DNA of 64,000 bases. Source: DATMBF01 sp035559595. GTDB lineage: Bacteria > Bacteroidota > Ignavibacteria > UBA10030. The DNA is taken from positions 1-64,000 of the forward strand of contig DATMBF010000005.1 of the NCBI GenBank assembly GCA_035559595.1, given 5' to 3'. Shown in pieces: positions 42,810 through 52,190 of this stretch. The notes below the pieces were generated by a model. The model did not search any database. It was given only the letters and a program-made list of their open reading frames with translations, and was not told where the DNA came from. A program made the position numbers and the translations under genes. Every line of letters begins with the position of its first letter. Position 1 is the first letter of the stretch.

Positions 42810-45608
42810 TTAGTTGATCTTGAAGGCAATTCCCAATGAGTACAACGTACCTTTTTCGTTTGCACGAGCTCGTTTGTTCCCCTGGAGGAAGACCTGCTCT
42901 TCAGCGAGAATATCCTTTGCCGTCAACTTCACTTCATATCGTTCGGCGATCGATTGTGTAATTACCAGGTCAACGAGCTGCCGCGGTTGCTCGATAACAT
43001 CTTCTTCATAGGCCGTCGCCACCTCGACAATCCGCGGACCAAATCTGTAGTAGAAAAGACTTATCGATGTGCCAAGGTCTGGATTGCTGTATTGCAGTCC
43101 CAGGTTCAGCATCGATGGTGATTGACCTTGCAGAGGCCGGTTGCGTTTCTGAAGAGTTGTTTCCGTTCCTGCGACATTGACGGAAGACTTGATTCTCGCG
43201 TAGTTCCCGCGAAGGGAAAACGGCTCCAAAACCCTCGCGAGAAGACTTAGGCCGAGACGTGCTTCGAGCTCGATGCCGTAATTCCGGGCTGATTCGGCAT
43301 TCAGAAATGTTCTCTCTGAACCCAAAGCACTCCCGGAGACAACAACCTGCTCGATGGCATCGGAGAAGCTCTTATAGAAAACACTGGCCGAGAGCAGTTC
43401 GCCCGCTCTGGGGAAGAGTTCATAACGAAGGTCGTAGTTCCGTATAAGCGATTGGCGGAGGTGGTCATTGCCGCGCAATGAGGTTTGCGTGTTAAAATCG
43501 AAGTAGGCAAAAGGAGCAAGCTCACGAAGTTCGGGTCGATTCACGGTCTGACTATACGCAAGCCGGAGGTTTGCATTCTCATCCATGACATAAATAAGAT
43601 TGACCGAGGGCATCACATCCACGTTGGCTAACTCAATCCTGATCTCTTTGAGTGCTGAGACATCCTTTGAAACCACTCTCTGGACTGATCGCTCCATTCG
43701 GGCGCCGGCGATGAGGCGAAATTCGCGTTCCAGCAGATTCAGAGGCATATCAAGCATCGCATACCAGGCGGTGATCGTTTGTTCTGCAGTATAATTGTTC
43801 GTACCGTTCTGGTATTCGTCGAGGGAAAAACCGTTTCGCCGAAAGTTCTCAGGAGCGAAGATTCGGTCGATGGGGAGTGTGTAGAGCTCGGCATCAGTAA
43901 ACCCGTTCCCCCTTCCGTTCACCACGATGCCGATGAGCCGCGACCCAAAATCACGGACCTTCCGATCAACAAATGTTCCGAACTTTAGCTTTGCCGTTGA
44001 AATCGGAGTACTGAAGTCGACCGCAACTCCACGGGATCGGTCCGAGAGAGTGGAGTAATAGCGCCCACCGTTCTTCAGATTTGCCTGGAATCCAAGGGAG
44101 GCCGTGAAGGGATCATTCGACCCCGCTTCACGGAAGTAGACGATGCGACGATAGTCGGGTTCTTGCCGGTCCGATTCAGAGTAGGACGCTTTCCATTCCA
44201 TCTGTGTACTGTTCAGAAAGGGGAAAAAGTGCTCCCCAGTCACCTGTCCGGAATACACCGCACGGGAAACATAGCGAAGAGCAACGTGCTTCTGTTCGGC
44301 GCCGATGTCGGTGTACTGGATTCCGAAGAATTGTGTTGCCTCATCGTCTGCATCGCGCGTGTATGTGTTGCGGAGGCTCACTCGGTGAACATTCGATGGC
44401 CTGTAACTGAAATTGCCGATGGCTCCCCAAGAGACAGAATGGACGGATTGCTGGCCGGTGTATTGGAACCGTGGTTCGCCACTTGCTTCGTATTCATTCC
44501 GTTCGATCGACGAATTCTCAAACGAACTACGATAAGTCAGAGCTGTTACAAAGCCGAAGTTGTTTCCCAGGAAAGTGATACCATCACCAAGCGAAAGCAA
44601 GAAGCCGCCATTCAAGGGAGCATGGGTTTGACGTGGTGCCCAGTTGTTTTTGAGTGAGCGCGCATAGCGCAAGATGTCTGGCGGCGTGTGAGACGGGTCG
44701 CCAAGATTCTTTGGGAAGCCCGCCGGGAGTGATCTCGTCCCGTCGTCAATGCCGAGATAATCGTTCTTTCCTCCAGGTGATGTTGTAAAAGGCCGAAGGG
44801 AAGTCCGCCCGTGGAACGCGGCGAATGTATTTGCCTGGAAGGTGAGTGCCGAGGGAAAATCGATCGTGCTCAGTTTGGCAACACCTCCGGCAAAATCGCC
44901 TGGAAGATCGGGCGTAAAGGATTTTGTGATGACGCCGCTTTCGATCAGGTTCGATGGGAGGATGTCGAAGGAGAATGCTCGTTTGTCGGGTTCCGTGGAA
45001 GCTACAGGGGAACCATTGAGCATCGTATTGCTGTAGCGTTCAGGTGTTCCCCGGACGAAGAGGAATTTATTGTCGACTATGGATATACCCGTTACTCTTC
45101 TGAGGGCATCCGCTGAACTGGCGTCGGGTGAGCGTTTAATCTGCTCGGCACTGATGCCGTCCCCAATGGAGGTCGCCTTACGCTGCTGTGTGAGGAGGGC
45201 ACCCTCATACGAAAGCACGGACTTTGCTTCTACGACCACCTCACCCAAGGTGATCGTCTCAGGTTTCATGACCACATTGAGGCGGACAGTTTCACCCCCT
45301 CGGATCACGACATTCTCAATCCGTTGTTTGGCGTAAGACAACACCGTCACAAGTACAGTGTAAGTCCCGGGCTCAACACCGTCAATAATGAACTCCCCCT
45401 TGAGGTCTGAAGCTGCTCCTTTTGTTGTTCGCTCGAGGATGACATTGGCGCCGATAAGAGGCTCAGTGGTCTCCGAATCAATGACAGACCCGATGATTCT
45501 TCCATGCGGCTGTGACTGCGCCGTTGCAGTCAGGAACGAGCCCGCCACGTGTAGGAGCACGAGTGCTCTTGCGACTCGAGCTGCAAATCTTTCCAAACGT
45601 CGGTCCAT
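42810..45608 (-). CDS. TonB-dependent outer-membrane receptor
   Basis: A 932-residue TonB-dependent receptor. A signal peptide is followed by a carboxypeptidase regulatory-like Ig domain (about 35-115: GRIIGSVIDSETTEPLIGAN), the plug (about 130-260: SSADALRRVTGISIVDNKFL, FVRGTPERYSNTMLNG) and a 22-strand-type barrel to the end. This receptor style is widespread in the FCB group for ligands too large or too scarce for porins. It is divergent from the phosphate porin and pst genes, and upstream of the T9SS surface protein, 70 bases apart. ATG 45608 follows GGGAG; an earlier frame start at 45671 was rejected. Confidence 0.92.
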   Translation of the reverse strand: MDRRLERFAARVARALVLLHVAGSFLTATAQSQPHGRIIGSVIDSETTEPLIGANVILERTTKGAASDLKGEFIIDGVEPGTYTVLVTVLSYAKQRIENVVIRGGETVRLNVVMKPETITLGEVVVEAKSVLSYEGALLTQQRKATSIGDGISAEQIKRSPDASSADALRRVTGISIVDNKFLFVRGTPERYSNTMLNGSPVASTEPDKRAFSFDILPSNLIESGVITKSFTPDLPGDFAGGVAKLSTIDFPSALTFQANTFAAFHGRTSLRPFTTSPGGKNDYLGIDDGTRSLPAGFPKNLGDPSHTPPDILRYARSLKNNWAPRQTHAPLNGGFLLSLGDGITFLGNNFGFVTALTYRSSFENSSIERNEYEASGEPRFQYTGQQSVHSVSWGAIGNFSYRPSNVHRVSLRNTYTRDADDEATQFFGIQYTDIGAEQKHVALRYVSRAVYSGQVTGEHFFPFLNSTQMEWKASYSESDRQEPDYRRIVYFREAGSNDPFTASLGFQANLKNGGRYYSTLSDRSRGVAVDFSTPISTAKLKFGTFVDRKVRDFGSRLIGIVVNGRGNGFTDAELYTLPIDRIFAPENFRRNGFSLDEYQNGTNNYTAEQTITAWYAMLDMPLNLLEREFRLIAGARMERSVQRVVSKDVSALKEIRIELANVDVMPSVNLIYVMDENANLRLAYSQTVNRPELRELAPFAYFDFNTQTSLRGNDHLRQSLIRNYDLRYELFPRAGELLSASVFYKSFSDAIEQVVVSGSALGSERTFLNAESARNYGIELEARLGLSLLARVLEPFSLRGNYARIKSSVNVAGTETTLQKRNRPLQGQSPSMLNLGLQYSNPDLGTSISLFYYRFGPRIVEVATAYEEDVIEQPRQLVDLVITQSIAERYEVKLTAKDILAEEQVFLQGNKRARANEKGTLYSLGIAFKIN

Positions 45609-45783
45609 TAAGTTTCTCCCTGATGTTGTGCGACAAGTATTCCTTGAACAAGTCAGCACCAAATCTATCACAGAGTGTTACTCCTGTATTATGCTGTGGT
45701 TATTTTCATTTAACCAATGAGATAAGCCCTTTATGCATGTGAATTCGGCCAGATCGCTAATCGAGAAACGGCCGTAACAATTC

Positions 45784-45795
45784 CTTAACGTTAAG
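45784..45795. promoter_or_regulatory. CTTAACGTTAAG palindrome in the divergent receptor/porin promoter region
   Basis: A perfect 12-base palindrome lies 59 bases before the porin ATG. Together with GCTAATC and AGTAATG downstream it forms three loosely similar 7-mers with 4-base spacers, the geometry of PhoB boxes. The 45609-45853 gap between the divergent genes contains no gene. Binding by the PhoB-like regulator is speculative. Confidence 0.3.
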
Positions 45796-45853
45796 CTAAT
45801 CTTGGAGTAATGAGTTTTCTTTTCTTTTCACCTAAATCCATCAGGGAGGATTC

Positions 45854-47194
45854 ATGAAGACATTCTCTGTCGCCGTTGCACTCTTCCTTACTTCAGGTCT
45901 TGCAGGTCAAGAAAAGGAAGCCAAGGATAGTCTTGATGCGCCGACGCGGGAACGGATTTCCGAGATCAAGGGCCAACTTGACGGGATGAGCGAGACTCTC
46001 GCCGAGCTGAAAACCTTCACGGACGCACTCCGCAAGATCAAAATCTCCGGGTACATCCAATCACAATTTCAACTGGCAACAGGGGAGAGGATTAATACGT
46101 TCGCGGGCGGAAATTCTGCGGAAGGAGTGCGCTCGCGGTTCGTCGTGCGTCGCGGCCGACTCAAAGTTGCATACGACAATGAGCTGACACAGTATGTGCT
46201 ACAAATCGACGTGACGCAAAACGGAGTCGGAATCAAAGATGCCTATCTCTGGATGCGTGAGCCGTGGCTTCGCATGTTCGGTCTGACTGCCGGAGTCTTT
46301 AATAGACCGTTTGGGTTTGAGGTGGGCTATTCCTCAGGCAGTCGAGAGACACCGGAGCGAGCACGGATCATACAAACGCTCTTCCCGGGAGAGCGAGAAT
46401 TGGGTGCGCAGGTCGAGTTCTCCACGGAAACCGGAGTGCTAAGTCATTTCAATTTCAAGGCGGGACTCTTCAACGGCACCGGACCGACGGCGAATGATAA
46501 TGACAACTACAAGGATTTCATCGGTCGGGCCGGTTTCCAATTGCCGTTTCAGGAGGAGAACATTACCATCGACGGCGGTGTTTCGCTCTATGCGGGGAAA
46601 GTGCGAAGTACATCCCGCTATGTCTATTCCTTCAACTCTGCCCTCAATCAATACTTCGCAGACTCTTCCACGACGAATGTGGGAAAGTACTTCTCACGGA
46701 ACTATCTCGGAGCCGATGTTCAACTCTACTATGATTCCCCTTTGCTCGGGGGTCTGTCCCTTCGTGGCGAGTATGTTTTTGGTGAGCAGCCCGGCACTTC
46801 AAGCGCAAACACGGTCTACAATCCCGGAACTGCATCGATCCCCCTCTATCAGAGGAAATTCTCCGGATGGTATCTTACACTCGTTCAAAACATCGGGCTC
46901 GACCATCAATTCGTGGCGAAATACGATCTGTTCGATCCACAGATTGACGGCGGGGGACATGCAATCGGTGCACCAGCCGTGGGCGGCGGAAGCAGCATGA
47001 CCGCGGCCGACGTGAAGTATGCAACAGTCGGCATTGGTTGGAATTACCACTACGATGCGAATATCAAGCTGGTGGTCTACTACGATGTGGTGACGAACGA
47101 GAAGGTGAATCCGACAGCCACAGGGTCGCTGCTGGGCTTGAGGGATGATCTGAAGGATAATGTGCTGACAGTACGACTGCAATACAAATTCTAA
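45854..47194 (+). CDS. OprO/OprP-like phosphate-selective porin
   Basis: A 446-residue outer-membrane porin. A short signal peptide (MKTFSVAVALFLTSGLAGQ) is followed by a coiled-coil segment (about 30-70: ISEIKGQLDGMSETLAELK). The barrel then has the family blocks IKISGYIQSQFQLA, SRFVVRRGRLKVAYD, LTAGVFNRPFGFEVGYSSGS and ETPERARI, ending in Phe, as is usual for OMP insertion. Family members form anion (phosphate or polyphosphate) channels. pstS starts 18 bases downstream, strongly tying it to phosphate uptake. GGGAGGA precedes the ATG. Confidence 0.88.
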   Translation: MKTFSVAVALFLTSGLAGQEKEAKDSLDAPTRERISEIKGQLDGMSETLAELKTFTDALRKIKISGYIQSQFQLATGERINTFAGGNSAEGVRSRFVVRRGRLKVAYDNELTQYVLQIDVTQNGVGIKDAYLWMREPWLRMFGLTAGVFNRPFGFEVGYSSGSRETPERARIIQTLFPGERELGAQVEFSTETGVLSHFNFKAGLFNGTGPTANDNDNYKDFIGRAGFQLPFQEENITIDGGVSLYAGKVRSTSRYVYSFNSALNQYFADSSTTNVGKYFSRNYLGADVQLYYDSPLLGGLSLRGEYVFGEQPGTSSANTVYNPGTASIPLYQRKFSGWYLTLVQNIGLDHQFVAKYDLFDPQIDGGGHAIGAPAVGGGSSMTAADVKYATVGIGWNYHYDANIKLVVYYDVVTNEKVNPTATGSLLGLRDDLKDNVLTVRLQYKF

Positions 47195-47212
47195 ATCAAA
47201 AGGAGAAACACG

Positions 47213-48037
47213 ATGAAGCTCTTAGCAACACTACTCTTGAGTCTTTTCGCCTTGGGTCTGCTCTTTGGCCAGACGGAAACAATCACCATCAAAGGCTCAG
47301 ACACGATGGTCATCCTTGCCCAGCGATGGGCAGAAGTGTATATGTCGAAGAACCCGAATGTTTCCATCCAGGTGACAGGTGGCGGTTCGGGGACGGGCAT
47401 TGCAGCACTCATCAACGGAACCACCGACATCGCTGCTTCGTCCCGACCGATGAAAGCAAATGAAAAGGAGAAGCTGAAGCAGCGGTTCAACACGCTCGGT
47501 GTGGAAATCAAAGCCGCGCGGGATGGGCTTGCGGTCTACCTTCATGAATCCAATCCGGTGAAAGAATTATCTCTCCCCCAAATCAAGGCAATCTACACGG
47601 GCAAGATCACGAATTGGAAAGAGGTTGGCGGGGAGGATGCGAAGATCATTCTCTACAGCCGCGAGAACAATTCTGGCACATATGTGTACTTCAAGGATAA
47701 CGTTTTGGAAGGTGCCGATTTCGTTGCTACGGCACAGAATCTTCCCGGCACAGCGTCCGTTGTCAATGCCGTGGCAAAAGACAAATACGGAATTGGCTAC
47801 GGCGGGGCGGCGTATGCAAAGGGAATTCGTATGATTAGCGTCAAGAGAGACGATCGCTCGCCGGCATATGAGCCGAATCTCGAGAACATCAAGTCCGGGA
47901 AATATCCCATCTCACGCTTTCTCTACCTCTATACGCGAACGAGACCTGCCGGTGCTCTCAAAGCGTTTGTGGATTGGGTCCTGAGTTCGGAGGGACAGGA
48001 GATTGTAACAAGGGTCGGTTACTTTCCGGTCAGGTAA
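47213..48037 (+). CDS. pstS: Phosphate-binding protein PstS
   Basis: A 274-residue periplasmic phosphate receptor. The signal peptide (about 1-21) is followed by TITIKGSDTMVILAQRWAEV, the phosphate-site loop TGGGSGTGIAAL, TDIAASSRPMK, and YSRENNSGTYVYFKD with the conserved Arg/Ser/Gly contacts. It delivers phosphate to PstCA. Size is normal for the shorter PstS type. The gene order porin-pstS-pstC-pstA-pstB-phoU is tight, with pstC starting six bases after its stop. Confidence 0.95.
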   Translation: MKLLATLLLSLFALGLLFGQTETITIKGSDTMVILAQRWAEVYMSKNPNVSIQVTGGGSGTGIAALINGTTDIAASSRPMKANEKEKLKQRFNTLGVEIKAARDGLAVYLHESNPVKELSLPQIKAIYTGKITNWKEVGGEDAKIILYSRENNSGTYVYFKDNVLEGADFVATAQNLPGTASVVNAVAKDKYGIGYGGAAYAKGIRMISVKRDDRSPAYEPNLENIKSGKYPISRFLYLYTRTRPAGALKAFVDWVLSSEGQEIVTRVGYFPVR

Positions 48038-48042
48038 ACTTG

Positions 48043-49170
48043 ATGAACTCGAACACGACGATAGAAGAATCGAGTATCACACAACCGGCTGAGTCGGCAA
48101 AAAAGGAAGATTTTGATCGCCATCGGCCTTTCCGTTCCTCCGACCGTTGGTGGCGCAAGCGTTTCCGATTCAGTGAATTTCTCGCCGAGAAGCTCATCAC
48201 GGGAATTGCTTTTGTCTCGTTTGCCGTCATTCTTCTGATTTTCATCTTTGTGTTTCGCGAGGCCGCTCCGATCTTTTGGATGTCGTACGATGATGTGCAT
48301 GCAGTGACAGAGGAACTTCAACAAGAAACGTACACAGGTAGTGCATATCCTGAGGAAAGTGTCGGGGAGACGCCAGAACGAAGATCGGTGGAGAGTGGAG
48401 GAGAAGGAAAAGCAACTGTCGAAAATCTTCTGGGCTTCACCTGGCAGCCAGTGTCTGAAGAGCCGAAGTACGGTCTTCTCCCCCTCTTTATCGGGAGCTT
48501 CAAAGTCACGATGATTGCCATTCTCTTTGCGGCGCCGATCGCTATTCTGGCCGCTCTCTTCACCTCAACATTTGCTCCGAAGTGGGCAAAGGATGTGTTG
48601 AAGCCGGCGATTGAGGTTCTTGCCGGATTTCCATCAGTCGTCATCGGGTTCTTTGCACTTATTGTGCTTGCGTCGTTCCTTCAGGATTTGCTTGGCTATT
48701 CCTACCGTTTGAATGCTTTTGTCGGCGGTCTCGCAATGTCGCTTGCAGTAATTCCGATCATCTACACGATCGCCGAGGATTCGCTCGCTGCAGTACCGAA
48801 AGCTCTCACCGAGGCAAGCCTTGCGCTCGGAGCTTCGAAGTGGCAGACTGCGCTCTTCGTGGTGCTTCCGGCGGCGACACCCGGCGTCTTCGCGGCAGTG
48901 CTACTGGGTATTGGCCGAGCATTCGGCGAAACCATGATCGTGTTGATGGCGACCGGCAACGCGGCTCTCGTTTCTGCGGGACTCTTTGAACCGGTGCGAA
49001 CGATGTCTGCTACCATTGGTGCGGAAATGGCAGAGGTCGTGTTTGGGGATCTTCATTACAATGTTCTCTTCCTCATCGGTTCGCTGCTTTTCGTTTTCAC
49101 ACTGACTCTGAATGCGGTTGCAGAGTTCTACGTGCGCCAGCGCCTTCTCAAAAGGTTCCGAGGCCAATAA
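48043..49170 (+). CDS. pstC: Phosphate ABC transporter permease PstC
   Basis: A 375-residue inner-membrane permease with six core helices and the ABC permease loop EASLALGASKWQTALFVVLP. After the first membrane helix (about 48-68) there is an unusual hydrophilic insertion of about 70 residues, rich in Glu and Ser (EELQQETYTGSAYPEESVGE), before the core begins at about residue 150. It is predicted to be periplasmic and may touch PstS or sense phosphate. An upstream ATG at 47974 lies inside pstS; 48043 was chosen. pstA overlaps by one base. Confidence 0.93.
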   Translation: MNSNTTIEESSITQPAESAKKEDFDRHRPFRSSDRWWRKRFRFSEFLAEKLITGIAFVSFAVILLIFIFVFREAAPIFWMSYDDVHAVTEELQQETYTGSAYPEESVGETPERRSVESGGEGKATVENLLGFTWQPVSEEPKYGLLPLFIGSFKVTMIAILFAAPIAILAALFTSTFAPKWAKDVLKPAIEVLAGFPSVVIGFFALIVLASFLQDLLGYSYRLNAFVGGLAMSLAVIPIIYTIAEDSLAAVPKALTEASLALGASKWQTALFVVLPAATPGVFAAVLLGIGRAFGETMIVLMATGNAALVSAGLFEPVRTMSATIGAEMAEVVFGDLHYNVLFLIGSLLFVFTLTLNAVAEFYVRQRLLKRFRGQ

Positions 49171-50075
49171 TGCTGATGCGAAGCAAAGTTGTCGGACACA
49201 CAGTGGTCCTTGTTACTGCGCTTGCGGCGGCAGTGATCCTTCTTGCCGTTGGGGGAATGATGCTCAACATCCTCCTTGGGGGGTGGGAGAAGCTCACCTG
49301 GGAATTCCTCACCGGTGTTCCGACACAAGGAATGACCGAAGGCGGAATCTTCCCCGCCATTGTCGGAACATTCCTCCTTGTCGTGATTATGTCAATCTTC
49401 AGTGTTCCCGTCGGAACTGTGACGGCGATTTATCTCAGCGAGTATGCAAGTCAGAAATCGAAAGTCGCGCAGATGATCCGTTTCGCCGTGAACACCCTGG
49501 CCGGTGTGCCGGCGATTGTGTTTGGTCTGTTCGGATTGGGTTTCTTTATCCAGTTTGTGGGAAGAGGAATTGACCAGCTTCTTTTGGGAGAGTTCGAGTT
49601 GAAATGGGGTCAGCCGAATATTCTGTGGGCAAGTTTGACCATGGCACTGTTGACGCTGCCCGTTGTGATTGTTTCTGTTGAGGAGGCAATGAAGACTGTT
49701 CCACGTGAACTACGGGAAGCAAGTTATGCGTTGGGAGCGACACGGTGGGAAACGATTCAAAAGGTGGTCCTGCCGCATTCATTCACAGGAATTCTCACGG
49801 GAGGGATTCTTGCTGTCAGTCGCGGTGCAGGTGAGGTCGCGCCAATTCTGTTTACCGGGGCGGCGTATTTTCTTCCTCACCTCCCCCAATCGTTGTCTGA
49901 TCAATTTATGGAGCTGGGGTATCACGTTTATATCATGTCAACACAGTCGCCGGATGTCGAGGCAACTCGGGGAATTCTCTATGCAACCACACTGGTGCTC
50001 CTTCTTCTTACTTTTCTACTTAACTTTTCAGCAATCTTTCTCCGCTACAAAGTGAGAAAGCGTCAGACTCGGTGA
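49170..50075 (+). CDS. pstA: Phosphate ABC transporter permease PstA
   Basis: A 301-residue permease with six helices and the permease loop REASYALGATRWETIQKVVLP, which docks on PstB. Other family blocks are GGIFPAIVGTFLLVV, VPVGTVTAIYLSEYA and NTLAGVPAIVFGLFGLGFF. It forms the membrane channel with PstC. It shares one base with pstC and four with pstB, as expected for a single translationally coupled operon. Confidence 0.95.
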   Translation: MLMRSKVVGHTVVLVTALAAAVILLAVGGMMLNILLGGWEKLTWEFLTGVPTQGMTEGGIFPAIVGTFLLVVIMSIFSVPVGTVTAIYLSEYASQKSKVAQMIRFAVNTLAGVPAIVFGLFGLGFFIQFVGRGIDQLLLGEFELKWGQPNILWASLTMALLTLPVVIVSVEEAMKTVPRELREASYALGATRWETIQKVVLPHSFTGILTGGILAVSRGAGEVAPILFTGAAYFLPHLPQSLSDQFMELGYHVYIMSTQSPDVEATRGILYATTLVLLLLTFLLNFSAIFLRYKVRKRQTR

Positions 50076-50854
50076 CAACAATGCATCCAATACGGAACAA
50101 CGGTTACAAGATTCAATCAAAAGATCTCACCATTTATTATGGCGATCGAAAGGCTCTCAATGGAATCTCGATGCAAATTCCCGAGCACAAAGTCACGGCG
50201 ATCATAGGCCCTTCGGGGTGCGGGAAATCGACATTCCTTCGTTCTCTGAACAGAATGAACGACCTTATTGAAGACTTCCGTGCGGAAGGGGAAGTGATGG
50301 TCGACGGCATCAACGTGTATGATTCACGCGTTGATGTGGTTGAACTGCGGAAGAAAGTTGGAATGATCTTCCAGAAGTCCAATCCCTTCCCGAAGTCGAT
50401 CTACGAAAACATAGCTTACGGACCCCGCATTAACGGGGTTCGTGACAAAGGTAGACTCGATGAGATTGTTGAAAAGAGTCTGCGAAGGGCCGCGTTATGG
50501 GATGAAGTGAAGGATGATCTGAGGAAAAGCGGACTCGCGCTTTCCGGCGGTCAACAACAGCGATTGTGTATTGCCCGTGCACTTGCCGTCGATCCTGAGA
50601 TTCTGCTGATGGATGAACCCGCCAGTGCGCTCGACCCGATTGCGACGGCGAAGATTGAGGAATTGATCCATGAATTGAAAGAGAACTATACGATTGTTAT
50701 CGTAACTCACAACATGCAGCAGGCAGCAAGAGTCAGCGACTATACAGCCTTCTTGTATATGGGGGAGCTTGTGGAATTTGATGAGACGAAAAAGATATTC
50801 ACCAATCCGAGCATGAAGCAAACCGAAGACTACATCACAGGAAGGTTCGGATGA
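50072..50854 (+). CDS. pstB: Phosphate ABC transporter ATP-binding protein PstB
   Basis: A 260-residue ATPase. Walker A is GPSGCGKST, the signature motif is LSGGQQQR, Walker B is ILLMDEPASALDP, and the switch His is in IVTHNMQQAARV. The phosphate-specific LNRMNDLI and FQKSNPFPKSIYENIAYGPR segments identify PstB among ABC ATPases. Start may be GTG at 50072 or ATG at 50081. It drives PstCA and with PhoU represses the Pho response when phosphate is plentiful. Confidence 0.97.
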   Translation: MTTMHPIRNNGYKIQSKDLTIYYGDRKALNGISMQIPEHKVTAIIGPSGCGKSTFLRSLNRMNDLIEDFRAEGEVMVDGINVYDSRVDVVELRKKVGMIFQKSNPFPKSIYENIAYGPRINGVRDKGRLDEIVEKSLRRAALWDEVKDDLRKSGLALSGGQQQRLCIARALAVDPEILLMDEPASALDPIATAKIEELIHELKENYTIVIVTHNMQQAARVSDYTAFLYMGELVEFDETKKIFTNPSMKQTEDYITGRFG

Positions 50855-50884
50855 ATCAGGCCAGCACAGTAAAGGAACGTACCG

Positions 50885-51544
50885 ATGCCCCGACATTTTG
50901 AATTGGAGTTGGACCAGCTCCGAACAATGCTTATTCGCATGGGAAGTTTGGTTGAAGAGCAGATCGAGCTCAGTGTAAAGGCGATTTTGGAATCGAATCC
51001 CTCGATTGCTCAGATCGTGATCGAACGCGATCGGAAGGTGGACGAGTTCGACAACGAGATCGACAAACAGTGCATGAGGGTCTTTGCCTTAACGCAGCCG
51101 GTGGCAATCGACCTGCGGTTGCTCATGGCTGCCCTGAAGATCAACAGCGACCTGGAACGAATCGGCGATATTGCCGTGAATCTTGCAGAGCGTGTGGAAC
51201 CACTAAGTGCTTACGGCAATTTCGTCAAATCCACATCACTTGGACCGATGGCAGCCGCTGCCCGAGAGATGGTGAAACAAGCTATCGATGCATTCGTGAA
51301 TAGCGATGTGGAGCTTGCGAAGAAGGTTCTGCAGTCCGATGATCGGGTAGATACTATGGATCGGGAGATGTTCGCGCTGATGCTGAAGACAATGAAGGAG
51401 GACCCTAAGGTAATCGAGCCTGCCGCTCACGTCATGATTCTCTCGCGACACATCGAGCGGTTAGCCGATCATGCAACGAATATTGCAGAGGACGTCGTCT
51501 TTCTTGTAAATGCCAAGATTATCAAGCATCAGGCGGAGGGATAA
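50885..51544 (+). CDS. phoU: Phosphate signalling protein PhoU
   Basis: A 219-residue protein of two PhoU three-helix bundles, each with the metal-binding E/DxxxD pattern: VIERDRKVDEFDNEID and VLQSDDRVDTMDREMF. SDLERIGDIAVNLAE and HIERLADHATNIAEDVVFL are the matching helices. PhoU links the Pst transporter to the PhoR kinase and turns the response off in phosphate excess. It closes the porin-pst operon, and its signalling partner PhoR is encoded 16 kb away in this window. Confidence 0.95.
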   Translation: MPRHFELELDQLRTMLIRMGSLVEEQIELSVKAILESNPSIAQIVIERDRKVDEFDNEIDKQCMRVFALTQPVAIDLRLLMAALKINSDLERIGDIAVNLAERVEPLSAYGNFVKSTSLGPMAAAAREMVKQAIDAFVNSDVELAKKVLQSDDRVDTMDREMFALMLKTMKEDPKVIEPAAHVMILSRHIERLADHATNIAEDVVFLVNAKIIKHQAEG

Positions 51545-51659
51545 CCAACTGCATCCGCTGCTCGGAACTTCGGCGGCTGGGGTTGACGACGCTCTTCAGG
51601 CCAACGGTGGGCACACTGAGTTTTCCTGAGCAAAGCGTAGTGTGTGCTGCCAAACGACG

Positions 51660-51680
51660 TCCCGCCGCTGTTTGGCGGGA
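51660..51680 (-). terminator. GC-rich hairpin at the 3' side of tRNA-Ser(GGA)
   Basis: TCCCGCC/GGCGGGA forms a perfect 7-bp stem with a seven-base loop, six bases beyond the tRNA CCA end on the minus strand. No strong T-run follows. A related hairpin stands in the same place behind the second tRNA-Ser at 57451-57473. Confidence 0.5.
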
Positions 51681-51686
51681 GGTTTT

Positions 51687-51776
<90 letters not shown>

Positions 51777-51826
51777 AAAATACTTCCAGCGTTCCCCGCA
51801 AGTCCTTTCTTCTTCCAACGCCCGCC

Positions 51827-51855
51827 AAAATAGTCAACAGTTGCTCCAAAATCAA
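51827..51855 (-). promoter_or_regulatory. Possible promoter of tRNA-Ser(GGA)
   Basis: On the minus strand TTGATT (51850-51855) and TATTTT (51827-51832) are 17 bases apart, which would start RNA about 44 bases before the tRNA. The -10 box is a moderate match. Confidence 0.35.
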
Positions 51856-51903
51856 TGAACGGTTGATTTTCAACGAACAATTCTGTTTTTTCAACCATCG
51901 TTC

Positions 51904-52179
51904 ATGACGACGCCGGAGGAGGAATACTATCGTGTTCTTGCGCTGGACTTTCTGGCGCATATGAAGTCGCACGTAGCATCGGTTGTACAGACTCTCCCAC
52001 GTTGTGACTGGAAAGAGATCGAGACACTGGGGAATCACCTGAAGGGTTCGGGAACCATGTTTGGTTTTCCTCATCTCTCTCAGCTCGGGGCGAAATTAGA
52101 AGAAGAAGTCCAGAAGGGAAGGGAGTCCGAAGCTCTCGCCACGCTGTTAGACCTCGCTTCAGTGCTTGAACGAACGTAA
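51904..52179 (+). CDS. Histidine phosphotransfer (HPt) protein
   Basis: A 91-residue four-helix HPt domain. The phospho-acceptor His45 sits in GNHLKGSGTMFGF, a good match to the family's HxLKGSAxxxG block. Nothing else is fused to it. It should shuttle phosphoryl groups between a hybrid kinase encoded elsewhere and a receiver, most likely the single-domain response regulator that starts 11 bases downstream. It opens the HPt-regulator-YaiO-HEAT-GT2 locus and is divergent from tRNA-Ser. Confidence 0.85.
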   Translation: MTTPEEEYYRVLALDFLAHMKSHVASVVQTLPRCDWKEIETLGNHLKGSGTMFGFPHLSQLGAKLEEEVQKGRESEALATLLDLASVLERT

Positions 52180-52190
52180 AGACCAACCGA

